DNA of 43,720 bases. It comes from Chloroflexota bacterium. GTDB lineage: Bacteria > Chloroflexota > Anaerolineae > UBA4142. The position numbers were made by a program, and so were the translations under genes. The stretch covers positions 1 through 43,720 of the forward strand of contig JACQYF010000053.1 of NCBI GenBank assembly GCA_016208315.1, given 5' to 3'. The notes beneath the pieces were generated by a model that ran no database searches, was not told the DNA's origin, and saw only the letters and a program-made list of their open reading frames with translations. Below, piece after piece: positions 23,488 through 32,029 of this stretch (the first letter of the stretch is position 1; each line of letters opens with the position of its first letter).

Positions 23488-23851
23488 CGTTATGCGCCCC
23501 TTTACATTTTTCGTCGTCGCCCTACTCGCCATCCAACTGCTTGCCGCCTGCGGCGCGCCGTCGAGCGGCGCCACGATAAGCGACAATCGCTTTTCCATAT
23601 CGCTCAAGGAATTTGGGATCGAGCCGAAAGAGATTCAAGCCAAAGCCGGGCCGGCGACTTTTGTCGTCAAAAATGCCGGCGCGATCGAGCACGATTTCAT
23701 GATCGAGGGCGTGGGCAAGATCGAAAACCTTCTGCCCGGCGAGACCAAGACGCTGGAGGTGACGCTGCGACCGGGGACGAACGAGATCGTGTGCAGTCTG
23801 AGCGGACACAAGGAAGCGGGAATGACGGCGCGGCTTGCCGTTTCCCCGTGA
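23480..23851 (+). CDS. Cupredoxin-like lipoprotein
   Basis: The 123-residue protein has a lipoprotein signal ending LLAAC, then a compact beta domain with 'GPATFVVKNAGAIEHDFMIEG' (split about the His) and 'NEIVCSLSGHKEAGM'. The His, Cys, His and Met set matches type-1 copper ligands (HDF, C-S, GH, M). It probably shuttles electrons between Sox proteins and the respiratory chain (inference). It overlaps the soxB end. A start at 23492 would shorten the signal by four residues. Confidence 0.85.
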   Translation: MDNVMRPFTFFVVALLAIQLLAACGAPSSGATISDNRFSISLKEFGIEPKEIQAKAGPATFVVKNAGAIEHDFMIEGVGKIENLLPGETKTLEVTLRPGTNEIVCSLSGHKEAGMTARLAVSP

Positions 23852-23896
23852 GAGCATGTCTCAACAAATAGCAACTTTTGCGCCAGGAGATCGCGG

Positions 23897-24544
23897 ATGG
23901 TTGGAGAAGTGAGAGATACGATGTCGCCCAAACTCGCGCGCAGGATTTTCGTGCGCGTGCTTGTTTTGGCCGGCCTGTTCGCGCTGGGCGTCGCCACGGC
24001 GATTGGGGCGACGCGGCGTCTCACCTCGCCCTACACCTTCAACGGAATGCCGTTCGAGCCCCCGCCGCCCGCGCCACAGTTCGCGCTGATGAATCAGGAC
24101 CGGCAGCTGGTGCGATCGAGCGATCTCATCGGCAAGCCCACCCTGGTTTATTTTGGATGGACTCACTGCAAGGATGCCTGCCCGCTGACGTTCGCCAAAT
24201 GGCAGCGAGTCGTCAACCTTCTCGGCGCCGACGCGGAGCAGGTTCACTTTGTTTTCATCAGCGTAGACCCCAAGCGCGATACGCCGGAGCGCATCAAAGA
24301 GTATCTCGCCAACTCTAGCCCGAAATTCGTCGGGCTGGTCGGCTCGCTCGAAGAGCTGGACGACGTCTTGCAGAATTATCTCGCTTATTACAAAGAGGAA
24401 ATCGCGCACGACCACGAAATAGACATCCTGCATACGACGCTGACCTACCTCATTGACTCGCGCGGGCGCCTGACGCTAGCTTTTCGCCTGGACGCCTCCG
24501 CGGAGGAAATCGCCTCTGATGTGCGGTACCTGATCAAACAGTAA
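23897..24544 (+). CDS. SCO1/SenC family copper chaperone
   Basis: SCO proteins deliver copper to cytochrome oxidase subunit II or other cuproproteins. The 215-residue product has an N-terminal membrane anchor, then a thioredoxin fold. The copper-binding motif is 'GWTHCKDACPLTF' (CxxxC), and the distal His is in 'DILHTTLTYLID'. AGGAGA precedes ATG 23897. It ends the sox operon beside the cupredoxin, so copper loading of that protein is a plausible role. Confidence 0.9.
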   Translation: MVGEVRDTMSPKLARRIFVRVLVLAGLFALGVATAIGATRRLTSPYTFNGMPFEPPPPAPQFALMNQDRQLVRSSDLIGKPTLVYFGWTHCKDACPLTFAKWQRVVNLLGADAEQVHFVFISVDPKRDTPERIKEYLANSSPKFVGLVGSLEELDDVLQNYLAYYKEEIAHDHEIDILHTTLTYLIDSRGRLTLAFRLDASAEEIASDVRYLIKQ

Positions 24545-24568
24545 GTTCGAATAATCCTCTAAGATAAG

Positions 24569-24596
24569 TTGCCCTGATACCAATCTGTGCTATAAT
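24569..24596 (+). promoter_or_regulatory. Putative promoter for the glycosyltransferase
   Basis: TTGCCC (24569-24574), 16 bp, consensus TATAAT (24591-24596). It lies about 40 bp before the ATG at 24636, in the only real gap after the sox operon. Confidence 0.6.
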
Positions 24597-24635
24597 TTCG
24601 TTGAAACAATAGAGAACGTTTTGCAGGATTGGTTG

Positions 24636-25883
24636 ATGAACATTGCCATGTTTAGCGTACACACCTGTCCGCTGGCCGCATTGGGCGGCAAAGAGACGGG
24701 TGGCATGAACGTTTACGTCCGTGAGCTTTCGCGTGAACTCGCGCGCCGCGGGCATCGGGTGGACATATTTACGCGTTCCCAAGACCCCACCGTGCCCCAT
24801 ATCGAAATGGACGGGCTGGGCTTGGGTGGGGACGTCTTTCATATCCCGGCGGGACCGGAAGCGCCTCATAACAAGCATCACCTGTTCAACTATTTGCCGC
24901 AATTCGTCCACGGTGTCCAGGAATTTATGGACACGGAGAAAATCCACTACGACGTTTACCACTCGCACTATTGGCTCTCGGGCTGGGTGGCGCGCGAGTT
25001 GCAGCACTGCCAGCGCGCCCCGGTCGTGCAGATGTTTCACACGCTGGGCGCGATGAAGAATGCGGTCGCGCGCGGCGCGGCGGATCGGGAGACGGAAAAA
25101 CGGATCGAGGTCGAGCGCGAGATCATGCAGTTCGCGGACCGCATCGTCGCGTCTACGCCGCGCGATTGCCAGCAGATGATTGACCTCTACGGCGCGCCGG
25201 GAAATAATATCGCCGTGATCCCGCCCGGCGTGGACCTCAGTCTATTTCATCCGATTTCGAAAGTCGAGGCGAAGGAATTTGTCGAGTCGCCGCTCGACCA
25301 TCAAACGGTGCTCTTTGTGGGCCGCATTGACCCGGTCAAAGGGATTGACGTTTGGTTCCAGGCGATGGCGCTCATCGTCGAGCGCGACCCCGAGCTGCGC
25401 GAAAAGATGTGCGTGTGCCTGATCGGGGGAGACGTGGACGAGGAGACGCCGCCCGACGCCGAACTCGCGCGCTTGCAGACGCTCAAAGACGAGTTGGGCA
25501 TCGGCGACTTGGTGACCTTTCTCGGCAAGCGTTCGCAGCAGTGTCTGCCGTATTATTACGCCGCCGCCGACGTGGTCGTGATGCCGTCGTTGTACGAATC
25601 GTTCGGCATGGTCGCGCTGGAAGCGATGGCGTGCGGCACGCCGGTCGTCGCGTCGGATGTAGGCGGCTTGTCATTTCTCGTGCGAAACGGCGAGACCGGT
25701 TTTCTCGTTCGAGAGCGCGATCCGCACGCCCTCGCCGATTGCCTGGGGCAGTTGCTGCGCGACCCGGAACGGCGGGCGCAACTCGGCCAGCGCGGGATCG
25801 AGGTCGCCCGCGAGTACGCCTGGCCGCGCATCGCCGACCAGATCGAGGAATTGTATTTCGAGCTAGACGATCACGCTGGCTAA
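24636..25883 (+). CDS. GT4-family glycosyltransferase
   Basis: The 415-residue GT-B enzyme begins MNIAMFSVHTCPLAALGGKE with a following 'GGMNVYVRELSRELARRGH', the signature of the MshA/sucrose-phosphate-synthase branch of GT4. It has 'LFVGRIDPVKGIDVWFQA', 'PSLYESFGMVALEAMACGTPVVA' (the E-x7-E donor loop) and a C-terminal 'REYAWPRIADQIEELY'. It transfers a sugar from a nucleotide donor, with an inositol-phosphate or sugar-phosphate acceptor possible; neither is determined. ATG 24636 has AGGAT upstream. Its last 21 bases overlap tadC on the opposite strand. Confidence 0.88.
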   Translation: MNIAMFSVHTCPLAALGGKETGGMNVYVRELSRELARRGHRVDIFTRSQDPTVPHIEMDGLGLGGDVFHIPAGPEAPHNKHHLFNYLPQFVHGVQEFMDTEKIHYDVYHSHYWLSGWVARELQHCQRAPVVQMFHTLGAMKNAVARGAADRETEKRIEVEREIMQFADRIVASTPRDCQQMIDLYGAPGNNIAVIPPGVDLSLFHPISKVEAKEFVESPLDHQTVLFVGRIDPVKGIDVWFQAMALIVERDPELREKMCVCLIGGDVDEETPPDAELARLQTLKDELGIGDLVTFLGKRSQQCLPYYYAAADVVVMPSLYESFGMVALEAMACGTPVVASDVGGLSFLVRNGETGFLVRERDPHALADCLGQLLRDPERRAQLGQRGIEVAREYAWPRIADQIEELYFELDDHAG

Positions 25884-26777
25884 GAGTCTCAAAACGGCTG
25901 GGCCAAGCAGAACGATGAACAAGGCCGGGAACAGACAAAACACCAGCGGGAAGACGAGTTTGATCGGCATTTGATTTGCGATGGTCTGCGCGCGCTGGCG
26001 CCGCAGCACGCGCATCTGCTCCGCTTGCACGCGAAGCACCTGCGCGATCCCCGATCCAAACCGTTCGGCTTGCAGCAGCGCGGCGACAAAATTCGTGAGT
26101 TCGCGTACTTGCGCGCGGTTCGCCATATCGCGCAGCGCGGCCTGCCGCGTCTTGCCCAAGCGAATTTCCGCCAACCCCCGCTTGAACGCACGACTCAGCT
26201 CATTATCCCACTTGTCCCCCACCTGCGCCATCGCGCCGTCAAAACCCTGCCCGGCTTCCACGCAGACGGTGAGCAAATCCAGCGCGTCCGGCAAGGCAAT
26301 CGTAATATCTTCCTGGCGCGCGCGGATTTTCATGTTGAGCCACAAAACGGGAAGATAGAGGCCCAACGCCGCGCCGGCAATCATCACCAGGACGATGACG
26401 ACAAACGAAGCGTTGAGCAGACTCGATACCAAGCCCGCCGACAGGGTATTCAGCACGGCGAACAGCACGCAGACTCCGAGAAACTCGAGCGCCGGTAGGT
26501 CGTAAGGATTCCCGGCCAGATCGAGTTTGACATGGATGGTCTGCATGATCTGCTGCGGTGTGGCGCGTGAGACCATGCGCGCCAAGCCGCGCAACGCCGG
26601 GCGCAAGACTCGGCGGCCAAAGGGTTCTGCCAGCTCGACCTGTTCCAGCGAGAGCGGCCGCACGTATTGCCTGGCGAGCAAATCCACTTGAGATGGAATG
26701 CCAATCGAACGCGCCAGGCCGGTGAACGTCAACAGGATTCCAGCGGCTAACGAGAAAGACAGCAGCAATATCTCCAT
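25863..26777 (-). CDS. tadC: Tad pilus inner-membrane platform protein TadC
   Basis: TadC forms part of the inner-membrane platform of the tight-adherence/Flp pilus with TadB. The 304-residue protein is a GspF-domain protein: N-terminal helix, 'LEFLGVCVLFAVLNTL', 'IRARQEDITIALPDALDLLT', 'EAGQGFDGAMAQVGDKWDNEL', then C-terminal 'FPLVFCLFPALFIVLLGPAV'. It ends the minus-strand pilus operon and converges with the glycosyltransferase. No ATPase gene (TadA/CpaF) lies near it. Confidence 0.92.
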   Translation of the reverse strand: MEILLLSFSLAAGILLTFTGLARSIGIPSQVDLLARQYVRPLSLEQVELAEPFGRRVLRPALRGLARMVSRATPQQIMQTIHVKLDLAGNPYDLPALEFLGVCVLFAVLNTLSAGLVSSLLNASFVVIVLVMIAGAALGLYLPVLWLNMKIRARQEDITIALPDALDLLTVCVEAGQGFDGAMAQVGDKWDNELSRAFKRGLAEIRLGKTRQAALRDMANRAQVRELTNFVAALLQAERFGSGIAQVLRVQAEQMRVLRRQRAQTIANQMPIKLVFPLVFCLFPALFIVLLGPAVLRLLASVIV

Positions 26778-26799
26778 CGCGTTTATCCTCCGCTCAAAT

Positions 26800-27741
26800 C
26801 TAGAATCGGAACGCGAGTATGCGCTTGATGGCGATCATGCCCGTGAGCATCAAAAGCGCGCCCGCCCCCAGCATCAGGAAACCGCACACACTCTGCCACA
26901 ACGCGGATATGTAGGTTGGGTTGAGAATAAAGACGATCAGACTGACCGCGACGGGCAACAAGGTCAAGATCACGGCGGAAAATCTTTGTTGAGCCGTGAG
27001 CGCGCGCACCTCGCCGGCCAGCTTGACGCGCTCGCGGATCGTGCTGGCGATGCGATCCAAGATCTCGGCGAGATTTCCGCCGACTTCGTGATTCACCTTG
27101 ATCGCCGTGATGGTGAGATCGAGATCGAGACTCGGGTTGCGGCGCAGCAGATTGTCGAGCGCCTCGTGAATCGGCAGACCGAGACCCACCTCACGCACGA
27201 CGCGCGCAAACTCGGTGGAGATGGGCGGGGCCACCTCGCGCGAGACGGATTCCATGGCCTGGCTCAAGCCGGAGCCGGAGCGCATCACGTTCGCCAACAT
27301 CACCAGTGCGCCCTCCAGCCCGCCGTTAAAGGCCTCGATTCTCTTGGCCTGCAAATAACGCAAGTACCAGCGCGGCGCAAACAGGCCCGCCAACAGGCCG
27401 GTAAGACCGAGCAACGGATGGCCTAAAAGCACCAGACCGATCAGGAATCCCAGGGCGCTTAGCAGAACATTCGCCAAGAGGTACTCGGAGACCGTCACCG
27501 GCAAGTCAGCGCGGGCTAACTCGGTTTGGATATCGCGTCCCCATCTTGTCGCCGCGCCCTTGCGCTTGAGGCCCGTCACGGCTTGGTCCTTCTCGGGCTT
27601 GTTTTCCGTTGGCGCGTACGCGCTCAACCGGTTCTGCACATCTCGAGCGCGGCCCGAGACGATCAAATCCAAGCCGAGGAAGAGCAAGGCGATCCCCAAC
27701 GCAAAGAAACTACTGATCCAGATATTCGTGTCTATCAACAT
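26800..27741 (-). CDS. tadB: Tad pilus inner-membrane platform protein TadB
   Basis: The 313-residue GspF-domain partner of TadC. It has an N-terminal helix, a ~90-residue cytoplasmic stretch, 'KRIEAFNGGLEGALVMLANVMRSGSGLSQA' divided about the middle, 'IRERVKLAGEVRALTAQQR', and two C-terminal helices. GGGGAG gives five-base spacing to the ATG at 27741; the GTG two codons upstream lies within the SD. It directly precedes tadC. Confidence 0.92.
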   Translation of the reverse strand: MLIDTNIWISSFFALGIALLFLGLDLIVSGRARDVQNRLSAYAPTENKPEKDQAVTGLKRKGAATRWGRDIQTELARADLPVTVSEYLLANVLLSALGFLIGLVLLGHPLLGLTGLLAGLFAPRWYLRYLQAKRIEAFNGGLEGALVMLANVMRSGSGLSQAMESVSREVAPPISTEFARVVREVGLGLPIHEALDNLLRRNPSLDLDLTITAIKVNHEVGGNLAEILDRIASTIRERVKLAGEVRALTAQQRFSAVILTLLPVAVSLIVFILNPTYISALWQSVCGFLMLGAGALLMLTGMIAIKRILAFRF

Positions 27742-27753
27742 ACGCACTCCCCA

Positions 27754-28503
27754 TTACCTCGGCAGCTTGAAGCCAAAACGTTGATTGATATAGTCGAACG
27801 TAACCGGTTCGAGCGTGGGGAGATCGTGATCTCCGGCCGAGCGCAGAACCAGGGAGACCTCCGTGGCGAATTCTTCGGCGTACAGGAGCACGGCCGCATC
27901 TTGCTCTTTCACCTGCAACGTCAAGACCGAAGTGCCGGTCGTAGATTGCTGTTTGGCATTCGCCGAGGGCCACGGACCGACTTGCAGAACCAATATGTCG
28001 GCGAGTAGGCGCTGGGTTGCCACACCCGAGCCGTTATTGGGGGATCTAAACGTAGCGAGAACATCCACGCGATCACCTGCTTGAATTGCCTCGGCGACGC
28101 TTGACTTGATCGTCACGGGCATCGCTGCGGCGACACTGCCTTTTTCGATAATCAGGGCCGCGTTGCTGTGGGTTTCTTTGGCGTCGCCCTTGTCAATCAG
28201 CAGCTTGTCGGTAATAGGTTGTCCCGGCGGGATGGGCGCCGTCGCCACCTTGCCGATGACGCTTGACGAATCCGGGAAGCCGCCGGTCGGCGTGGGCAGG
28301 GCGCGCGGCCAATCGGCGACGCCGACCTGATCGGGACTGATTTCGCTGCGCGACGAGATGTTTTGAAATGCGACGACCACTTTGGTCGTGGGAACCTCGG
28401 CGGGCTGCGGCTGGCTCAACGAGAGCACGACCAACACGGTCAGCCCGGACACTATGGATAAAAGAACTCCAAAGATCAATAAAATCCTACCGGCGCGATT
28501 CAT
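27754..28503 (-). CDS. cpaB: Flp pilus assembly protein CpaB (RcpC)
   Basis: CpaB is a periplasmic pilus assembly factor. The 249-residue protein has an N-terminal signal anchor (RILLIFGVLLSIVSGLTVLVV), a SAF domain ('SEISPDQVGVADWP', 'PIPPGQPITDKLLI') and a long RcpC-like region ending 'LVLRSAGDHDLPTLEPV'. The ATG at 28503 follows AAGGAGGT and overlaps the upstream stop as ATGA. An extra 35 codons open upstream are discarded on this evidence. Confidence 0.9.
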   Translation of the reverse strand: MNRAGRILLIFGVLLSIVSGLTVLVVLSLSQPQPAEVPTTKVVVAFQNISSRSEISPDQVGVADWPRALPTPTGGFPDSSSVIGKVATAPIPPGQPITDKLLIDKGDAKETHSNAALIIEKGSVAAAMPVTIKSSVAEAIQAGDRVDVLATFRSPNNGSGVATQRLLADILVLQVGPWPSANAKQQSTTGTSVLTLQVKEQDAAVLLYAEEFATEVSLVLRSAGDHDLPTLEPVTFDYINQRFGFKLPR

Positions 28504-29717
28504 TGGACCTCCTTGAAAGCCATCGTTGCGAACTGATTGTCGGTACGCGTGGCGGGTTGTGGTTCTGCGAGCACTTGGCTTTTTGCGATGTGATCGGCGA
28601 TTTGCCAAACCTGGCGCGAGAAGGCGTGACGGGGTTGGCTCACGATGAGGGGCATCCCGCGGTTTACGCTCTGGACCACGGCATTGCCGCCGCTCGGGAC
28701 ATTAAAGTTGATCGGACGCTTGAAGAACCGTTCAATATCGTTGGCCGCAATCCCGGACTGGGTTCCGGCGCGATTGAGAATGACGCGAATCTTTTTATCC
28801 AGGTGCAGCCCCAGCTTGGCGTCGAGTTCCGCAAACACCGCTAGATTTTTGACGCAGCCCATCTCGGGCTTGATCACCAACAGGATCTCATCGGCTTTTT
28901 CCAAAATCGCCATGGTGCGTTCGTCGTAAATCGCCTGGCAATCCACGAGCACGTAATCGTTGTTGGAAATGAGCGCGTTCAGCAACTGGCTCAAATGCGT
29001 CGGGACGATCGTTTCGACGGATTCCGGCTCGCGCGGCGCCAACAGCACGCGCAACCCGGAAGCATGCTTGTGGAGAACCTGCGCCATCAACTCCGCGTCG
29101 AGGTGATCAATATTGCGGGCCAAGTCCACGATCGTCGGCGAGGGTTTCAGGCCGAGATGCAGCGCGATGTCGCCAAAGAAGAAATCGGCGTCGAAGAGCA
29201 CCACGCGTTTCTGGGTGTGCTGATGAAGCGCCACGGCCAGGTTGACGCCAATCGTGGTCCGGCCCACGCCGCCTTTGGTTCCAAACAGCGCGATCAGGCG
29301 GCCGCGGCGCCCCGGCTCCGGCGGACCGGCGCGATTGCTCGCGCGCGTCGCGAGCACCTTGAGACGATACACCAGTTCTTGATGCTGAAAGGGCTTGGTG
29401 ATGTAATCGTCCATACCAGCTTCAAACCCCGCGACCTTGTCCGCCAGTTCGCTGCGCCAACTCAAGCCCAGAATGGGAACGTGACGCGTGCTCGCGTTCT
29501 GCCGCAACTTGCGACAGAGCGCAATGCCATCCAGGCCCGGTAAATTCATCTCGGTGACGACCAGGTCTATGTGTTCGACGGCCGCGCGCTCGAGCGCTTG
29601 TTCCCCCGACGAGACGGCGATCGTTTCGTAACCGTATTCGCGGAGGAATTGTCCGAGCGATTCGAGCGTTTGAAAATCCTGCGCCAGTAGAATGCGCTGT
29701 TTTAGATTTGAATTCAT
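28500..29717 (-). CDS. tadZ: Pilus localisation ATPase TadZ/CpaE-like with receiver domain
   Basis: The 405-residue protein fuses an N-terminal receiver-like domain ('RILLAQDFQTLESLGQFLREYG' divided, 'VTEMNLPGLDGIALCRKLRQ') with a MinD/ParA-family ATPase. The ATPase has the deviant Walker A 'GTKGGVGRTTIGVNLA' and 'VVLFDADFFFGDIALHLGL'. TadZ marks the cell pole for pilus assembly. In the receiver, the Asp position is VTEMN, so the usual phospho-acceptor Asp is replaced by Glu. The ATG at 29717 is set by AAGGA. Confidence 0.87.
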   Translation of the reverse strand: MNSNLKQRILLAQDFQTLESLGQFLREYGYETIAVSSGEQALERAAVEHIDLVVTEMNLPGLDGIALCRKLRQNASTRHVPILGLSWRSELADKVAGFEAGMDDYITKPFQHQELVYRLKVLATRASNRAGPPEPGRRGRLIALFGTKGGVGRTTIGVNLAVALHQHTQKRVVLFDADFFFGDIALHLGLKPSPTIVDLARNIDHLDAELMAQVLHKHASGLRVLLAPREPESVETIVPTHLSQLLNALISNNDYVLVDCQAIYDERTMAILEKADEILLVIKPEMGCVKNLAVFAELDAKLGLHLDKKIRVILNRAGTQSGIAANDIERFFKRPINFNVPSGGNAVVQSVNRGMPLIVSQPRHAFSRQVWQIADHIAKSQVLAEPQPATRTDNQFATMAFKEVQ

Positions 29718-29740
29718 CGTCATCCTTTGTGTTGCTAACC

Positions 29741-29773
29741 AGACTTGCGAAATCTCCAAGATTTCGCAAGTCT
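29741..29773. repeat. Perfect palindrome between tadZ and TPR-SH3 gene
   Basis: AGACTTGCGAAATCT (29741-29755) is exactly inverted at 29759-29773 around CCA. There is no T-tract. It is another short palindrome placed at a gene junction in the pilus operon. Confidence 0.75.
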
Positions 29774-29778
29774 GCGCG

Positions 29779-30993
29779 CTAGCGCTTGACCATGTCTATG
29801 ACGGCCGCGTTCGCCGCTCCGGCGGTATCACATTGCCACGTCAAGTGAAACGGAATCGCCGCCGAACGCGACGTACCGTCCGGATTCACTATCGTGATAC
29901 TCCCGACAACTTCCGCTCCGCGGTTAAATGACCACTCCCAATAGCCCGGCTTGTTTTGCTCGACGCTGCCGCTCGTCGTGATCCCTTGCGTTTGTCCGGC
30001 GACGGTCACGCGCACCATGACGCCGCTCAAACGCTGCGCGCCTTGCGCCGAAGCGTACACCGTGCCCATCACTTTCCACGGACGCGAGCAGTCGGCAATC
30101 AGCTCGACCGGCCGCCCCAGCACAAAATCGTATTGCGGAACCGGCGTCGCAGCCGGTTTGAGGGTCGGTTTCACGGTCGGTCGTGGAGTGGCTGGCAGCA
30201 CCGGCAGCGCGGTGATGATCGGTACCGCGGCGGGATCGCCATTGGCTACGGCCAGCTGGTCCCCCGGCACCCATCCCAAATTACTTGAATCGGGGTATTG
30301 AATTGCGAGATACTTATTATCGGCCGTGCGGCCCGCCACGTGCACCATCGCGCCGGAGGCCAAAGTGCCGAGCGCGGCAAATTGCGCGCCGGGCCCGCTG
30401 CGGACCGATACGCTGCGCGCGGCCTTCCAAAGCGGAGTAGGTGTCGCGGTCGGCGTGGGAGAAGGAGCGCTCGTCGGCGAAGGAGTCCAGGTTGGCGGCA
30501 ACTGGAGAGCCAGAGTCGGCTCCGCATTCGCCTCGAGCGAGGCGTACGCTTGATCGGGTTCAGATTGCGCGAAAATTACGAGGGCGATCAAACCCAGGCC
30601 GAGGAGGAGGCCCAATCCGAGGATCGAAAGAAATATCCCGGCAAGACAACCGCTAAAAGCCACGCGGGGCGCTTCAAGTTTTGACTGCGCTGCGGCGCGT
30701 AGGCCCGTCGTGCGTTCGATCGCGCCGGACTGGAGCTGGTTCACGCGCGAGTCCAAGAGGCGGGCGCGCGCTTGCGCGTTGGCCGGATTGATTTCCAAGA
30801 CCTGAGCGAGGCATTCGGACACCTCGGCCGGGTCATCGCTGGCTTGAGCGCGCAGCAGCCAGACGCTTTCGTCAAACGGATCGAGCTGGCTGGCGGTGAT
30901 AAAGTGGGCCAGGGCACGGGGCTTGTCGCCGCTGTCCAATAGTTTGCGCCCTTCGCTTACGAGTTCTTGGGTCGTCTGCTGTGAGTCTGTCAT
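29779..30993 (-). CDS. TPR and SH3b-like domain membrane protein
   Basis: The 404-residue product begins with a TPR-like N-terminus ('EGRKLLDSGDKPRALAHFITASQLDP', about residues 14-70). One hydrophobic segment at about 115-142 follows, then a Pro/Thr-rich linker, an SH3b-like domain ('AARSVSVRSGPGAQFAALGT'), a second Pro/Thr linker, and a C-terminal beta domain ('VMVRVTVAGQTQGITTSG'). The repeated PTP linkers are typical of Chloroflexi surface proteins. Its place in the pilus operon suggests an anchoring or wall-binding role (inference). Confidence 0.85.
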   Translation of the reverse strand: MTDSQQTTQELVSEGRKLLDSGDKPRALAHFITASQLDPFDESVWLLRAQASDDPAEVSECLAQVLEINPANAQARARLLDSRVNQLQSGAIERTTGLRAAAQSKLEAPRVAFSGCLAGIFLSILGLGLLLGLGLIALVIFAQSEPDQAYASLEANAEPTLALQLPPTWTPSPTSAPSPTPTATPTPLWKAARSVSVRSGPGAQFAALGTLASGAMVHVAGRTADNKYLAIQYPDSSNLGWVPGDQLAVANGDPAAVPIITALPVLPATPRPTVKPTLKPAATPVPQYDFVLGRPVELIADCSRPWKVMGTVYASAQGAQRLSGVMVRVTVAGQTQGITTSGSVEQNKPGYWEWSFNRGAEVVGSITIVNPDGTSRSAAIPFHLTWQCDTAGAANAAVIDMVKR

Positions 30994-31023
30994 GTGTGAA
31001 CCCTTTTGGATCGTCTGCCAACG

Positions 31024-31686
31024 TTATTGCGAAAGCCCAATACCGCACAAATCGGCCCCGTTCGCGTTGCATCTCCCTGGATCGAACTGGAGACTCAGCA
31101 CTCGTTTATAGAACTGGCCTTTGATACATTTCAGCCCGCTCTCACCGCCATTGCCGCCATTGCCATTCCCGTTTCCGTTGCCATTCCCGTTGCCGTTCCC
31201 GTTGCCATTGCCGTTCCCATTCGGATCACTACAGTGAAAATTGCTCGGGTTGTTTTGGCCGCCCAAGTCATAACCGGTCGGCACGAAATCCGCAAACATG
31301 ATCACGTGATACATGGTATTGGCGCCGGAGCTGTCATTGTAGACGTCGTAGATGGGGATGATCCAATGCCGCTGGTCTACGGGCTTGGCCAGCCACCAAT
31401 CGAGCGCCTGCCGCACGGAATTGGCCGCATTCACTCCGGTATATCCGCAGATCCACGCCGAAGAAGAGGGATCCATCATCGCACCCGTCGGATCGGCGGT
31501 CACCAAGCTACCTTGTTTCGTTAGCATGAGGTAGGCGACCAGATCGGCGGTGTTCGTTTGGCAGGGCTCGCTATAGTTGACCCACTGAAAGTTACCGCCG
31601 GTTTGAGGGTCGCCAAAGAGCTGATATTCTGGGCCGCCTTCGTCCGCGGTCTGGAAACACTCGTCATTATAGTTTTGACATCTGGT
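31024..31686 (-). CDS. TadG-like pilus protein, C-terminal part (separate frame)
   Basis: This open segment continues, in a frame one base off, from the N-terminal part at 31667-32029. It reads 'QNYNDECFQTADEGGPEYQL', then 'NFQWVNYSEPC', then a soluble domain and a run of Asn-Gly repeats (about 11 NG units), ending with a Cys-rich tail ('FDPGRCNANGADLCGIGLSQ'). The first in-frame ATG is at 31527, well after the homologous-looking start. Most likely this is the second half of one protein whose frame is broken. The NG repeat is a low-complexity linker. Confidence 0.6.
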   Translation of the reverse strand, partial: TRCQNYNDECFQTADEGGPEYQLFGDPQTGGNFQWVNYSEPCQTNTADLVAYLMLTKQGSLVTADPTGAMMDPSSSAWICGYTGVNAANSVRQALDWWLAKPVDQRHWIIPIYDVYNDSSGANTMYHVIMFADFVPTGYDLGGQNNPSNFHCSDPNGNGNGNGNGNGNGNGNGNGNGGNGGESGLKCIKGQFYKRVLSLQFDPGRCNANGADLCGIGLSQ

Positions 31687-32029
31687 TCAGCGCGCAAATC
31701 GCGTTGCCGTTCGTGTCAATCAAGGTTGCGACCAAGTTGTTCGCGCTGATTCCATTCGACTGGCCAAACGAGACCACGGCGTTCCAGACGTTTTGCGCGC
31801 TCGCGCTTGAATCGTCCAGCCGCATGGCGAGCGCGCGCGTGCCGGCAAAAGCCGCGGCGTCGGACGCGTTTTGGCTGCGGCGACGAGACGCAAACACTTG
31901 CCCCCCATCCAAGGCCAGACCTAGAAATCCGAGCAAGCCGATCATCAGGATCGCGATCAGGACGACCGACTGTCCGCTTTCCGATTCAGCGTTGCCAAGC
32001 CAAAATAGCTTCTTGCTCCTAGTATGCAT
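31667..32029 (-). CDS. TadG-like pilus protein, N-terminal part
   Basis: The 120-residue fragment has a start signal at ATG 32029, then 'ESGQSVVLIAILMIGLLGFL' and 'ALDGGQVFASRRRSQNASDAA', the TadG/Flp-associated anchor and pseudopilin-like motif. It ends early at TAA (31667-31669) after NQMSKL, just where the +1 frame of the next segment opens. Together they would give a TadG-like protein of about 340 residues. Its ATG overlaps the tadE stop. It lacks a full vWA domain. Confidence 0.65.
   Translation of the reverse strand: MHTRSKKLFWLGNAESESGQSVVLIAILMIGLLGFLGLALDGGQVFASRRRSQNASDAAAFAGTRALAMRLDDSSASAQNVWNAVVSFGQSNGISANNLVATLIDTNGNAICALNQMSKL

Noticed and set aside
31143..31225. CRISPR-like or minisatellite repeat on the minus strand
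   Set aside because: It is a low-complexity Asn-Gly codon repeat inside an open frame, a typical linker in surface proteins.
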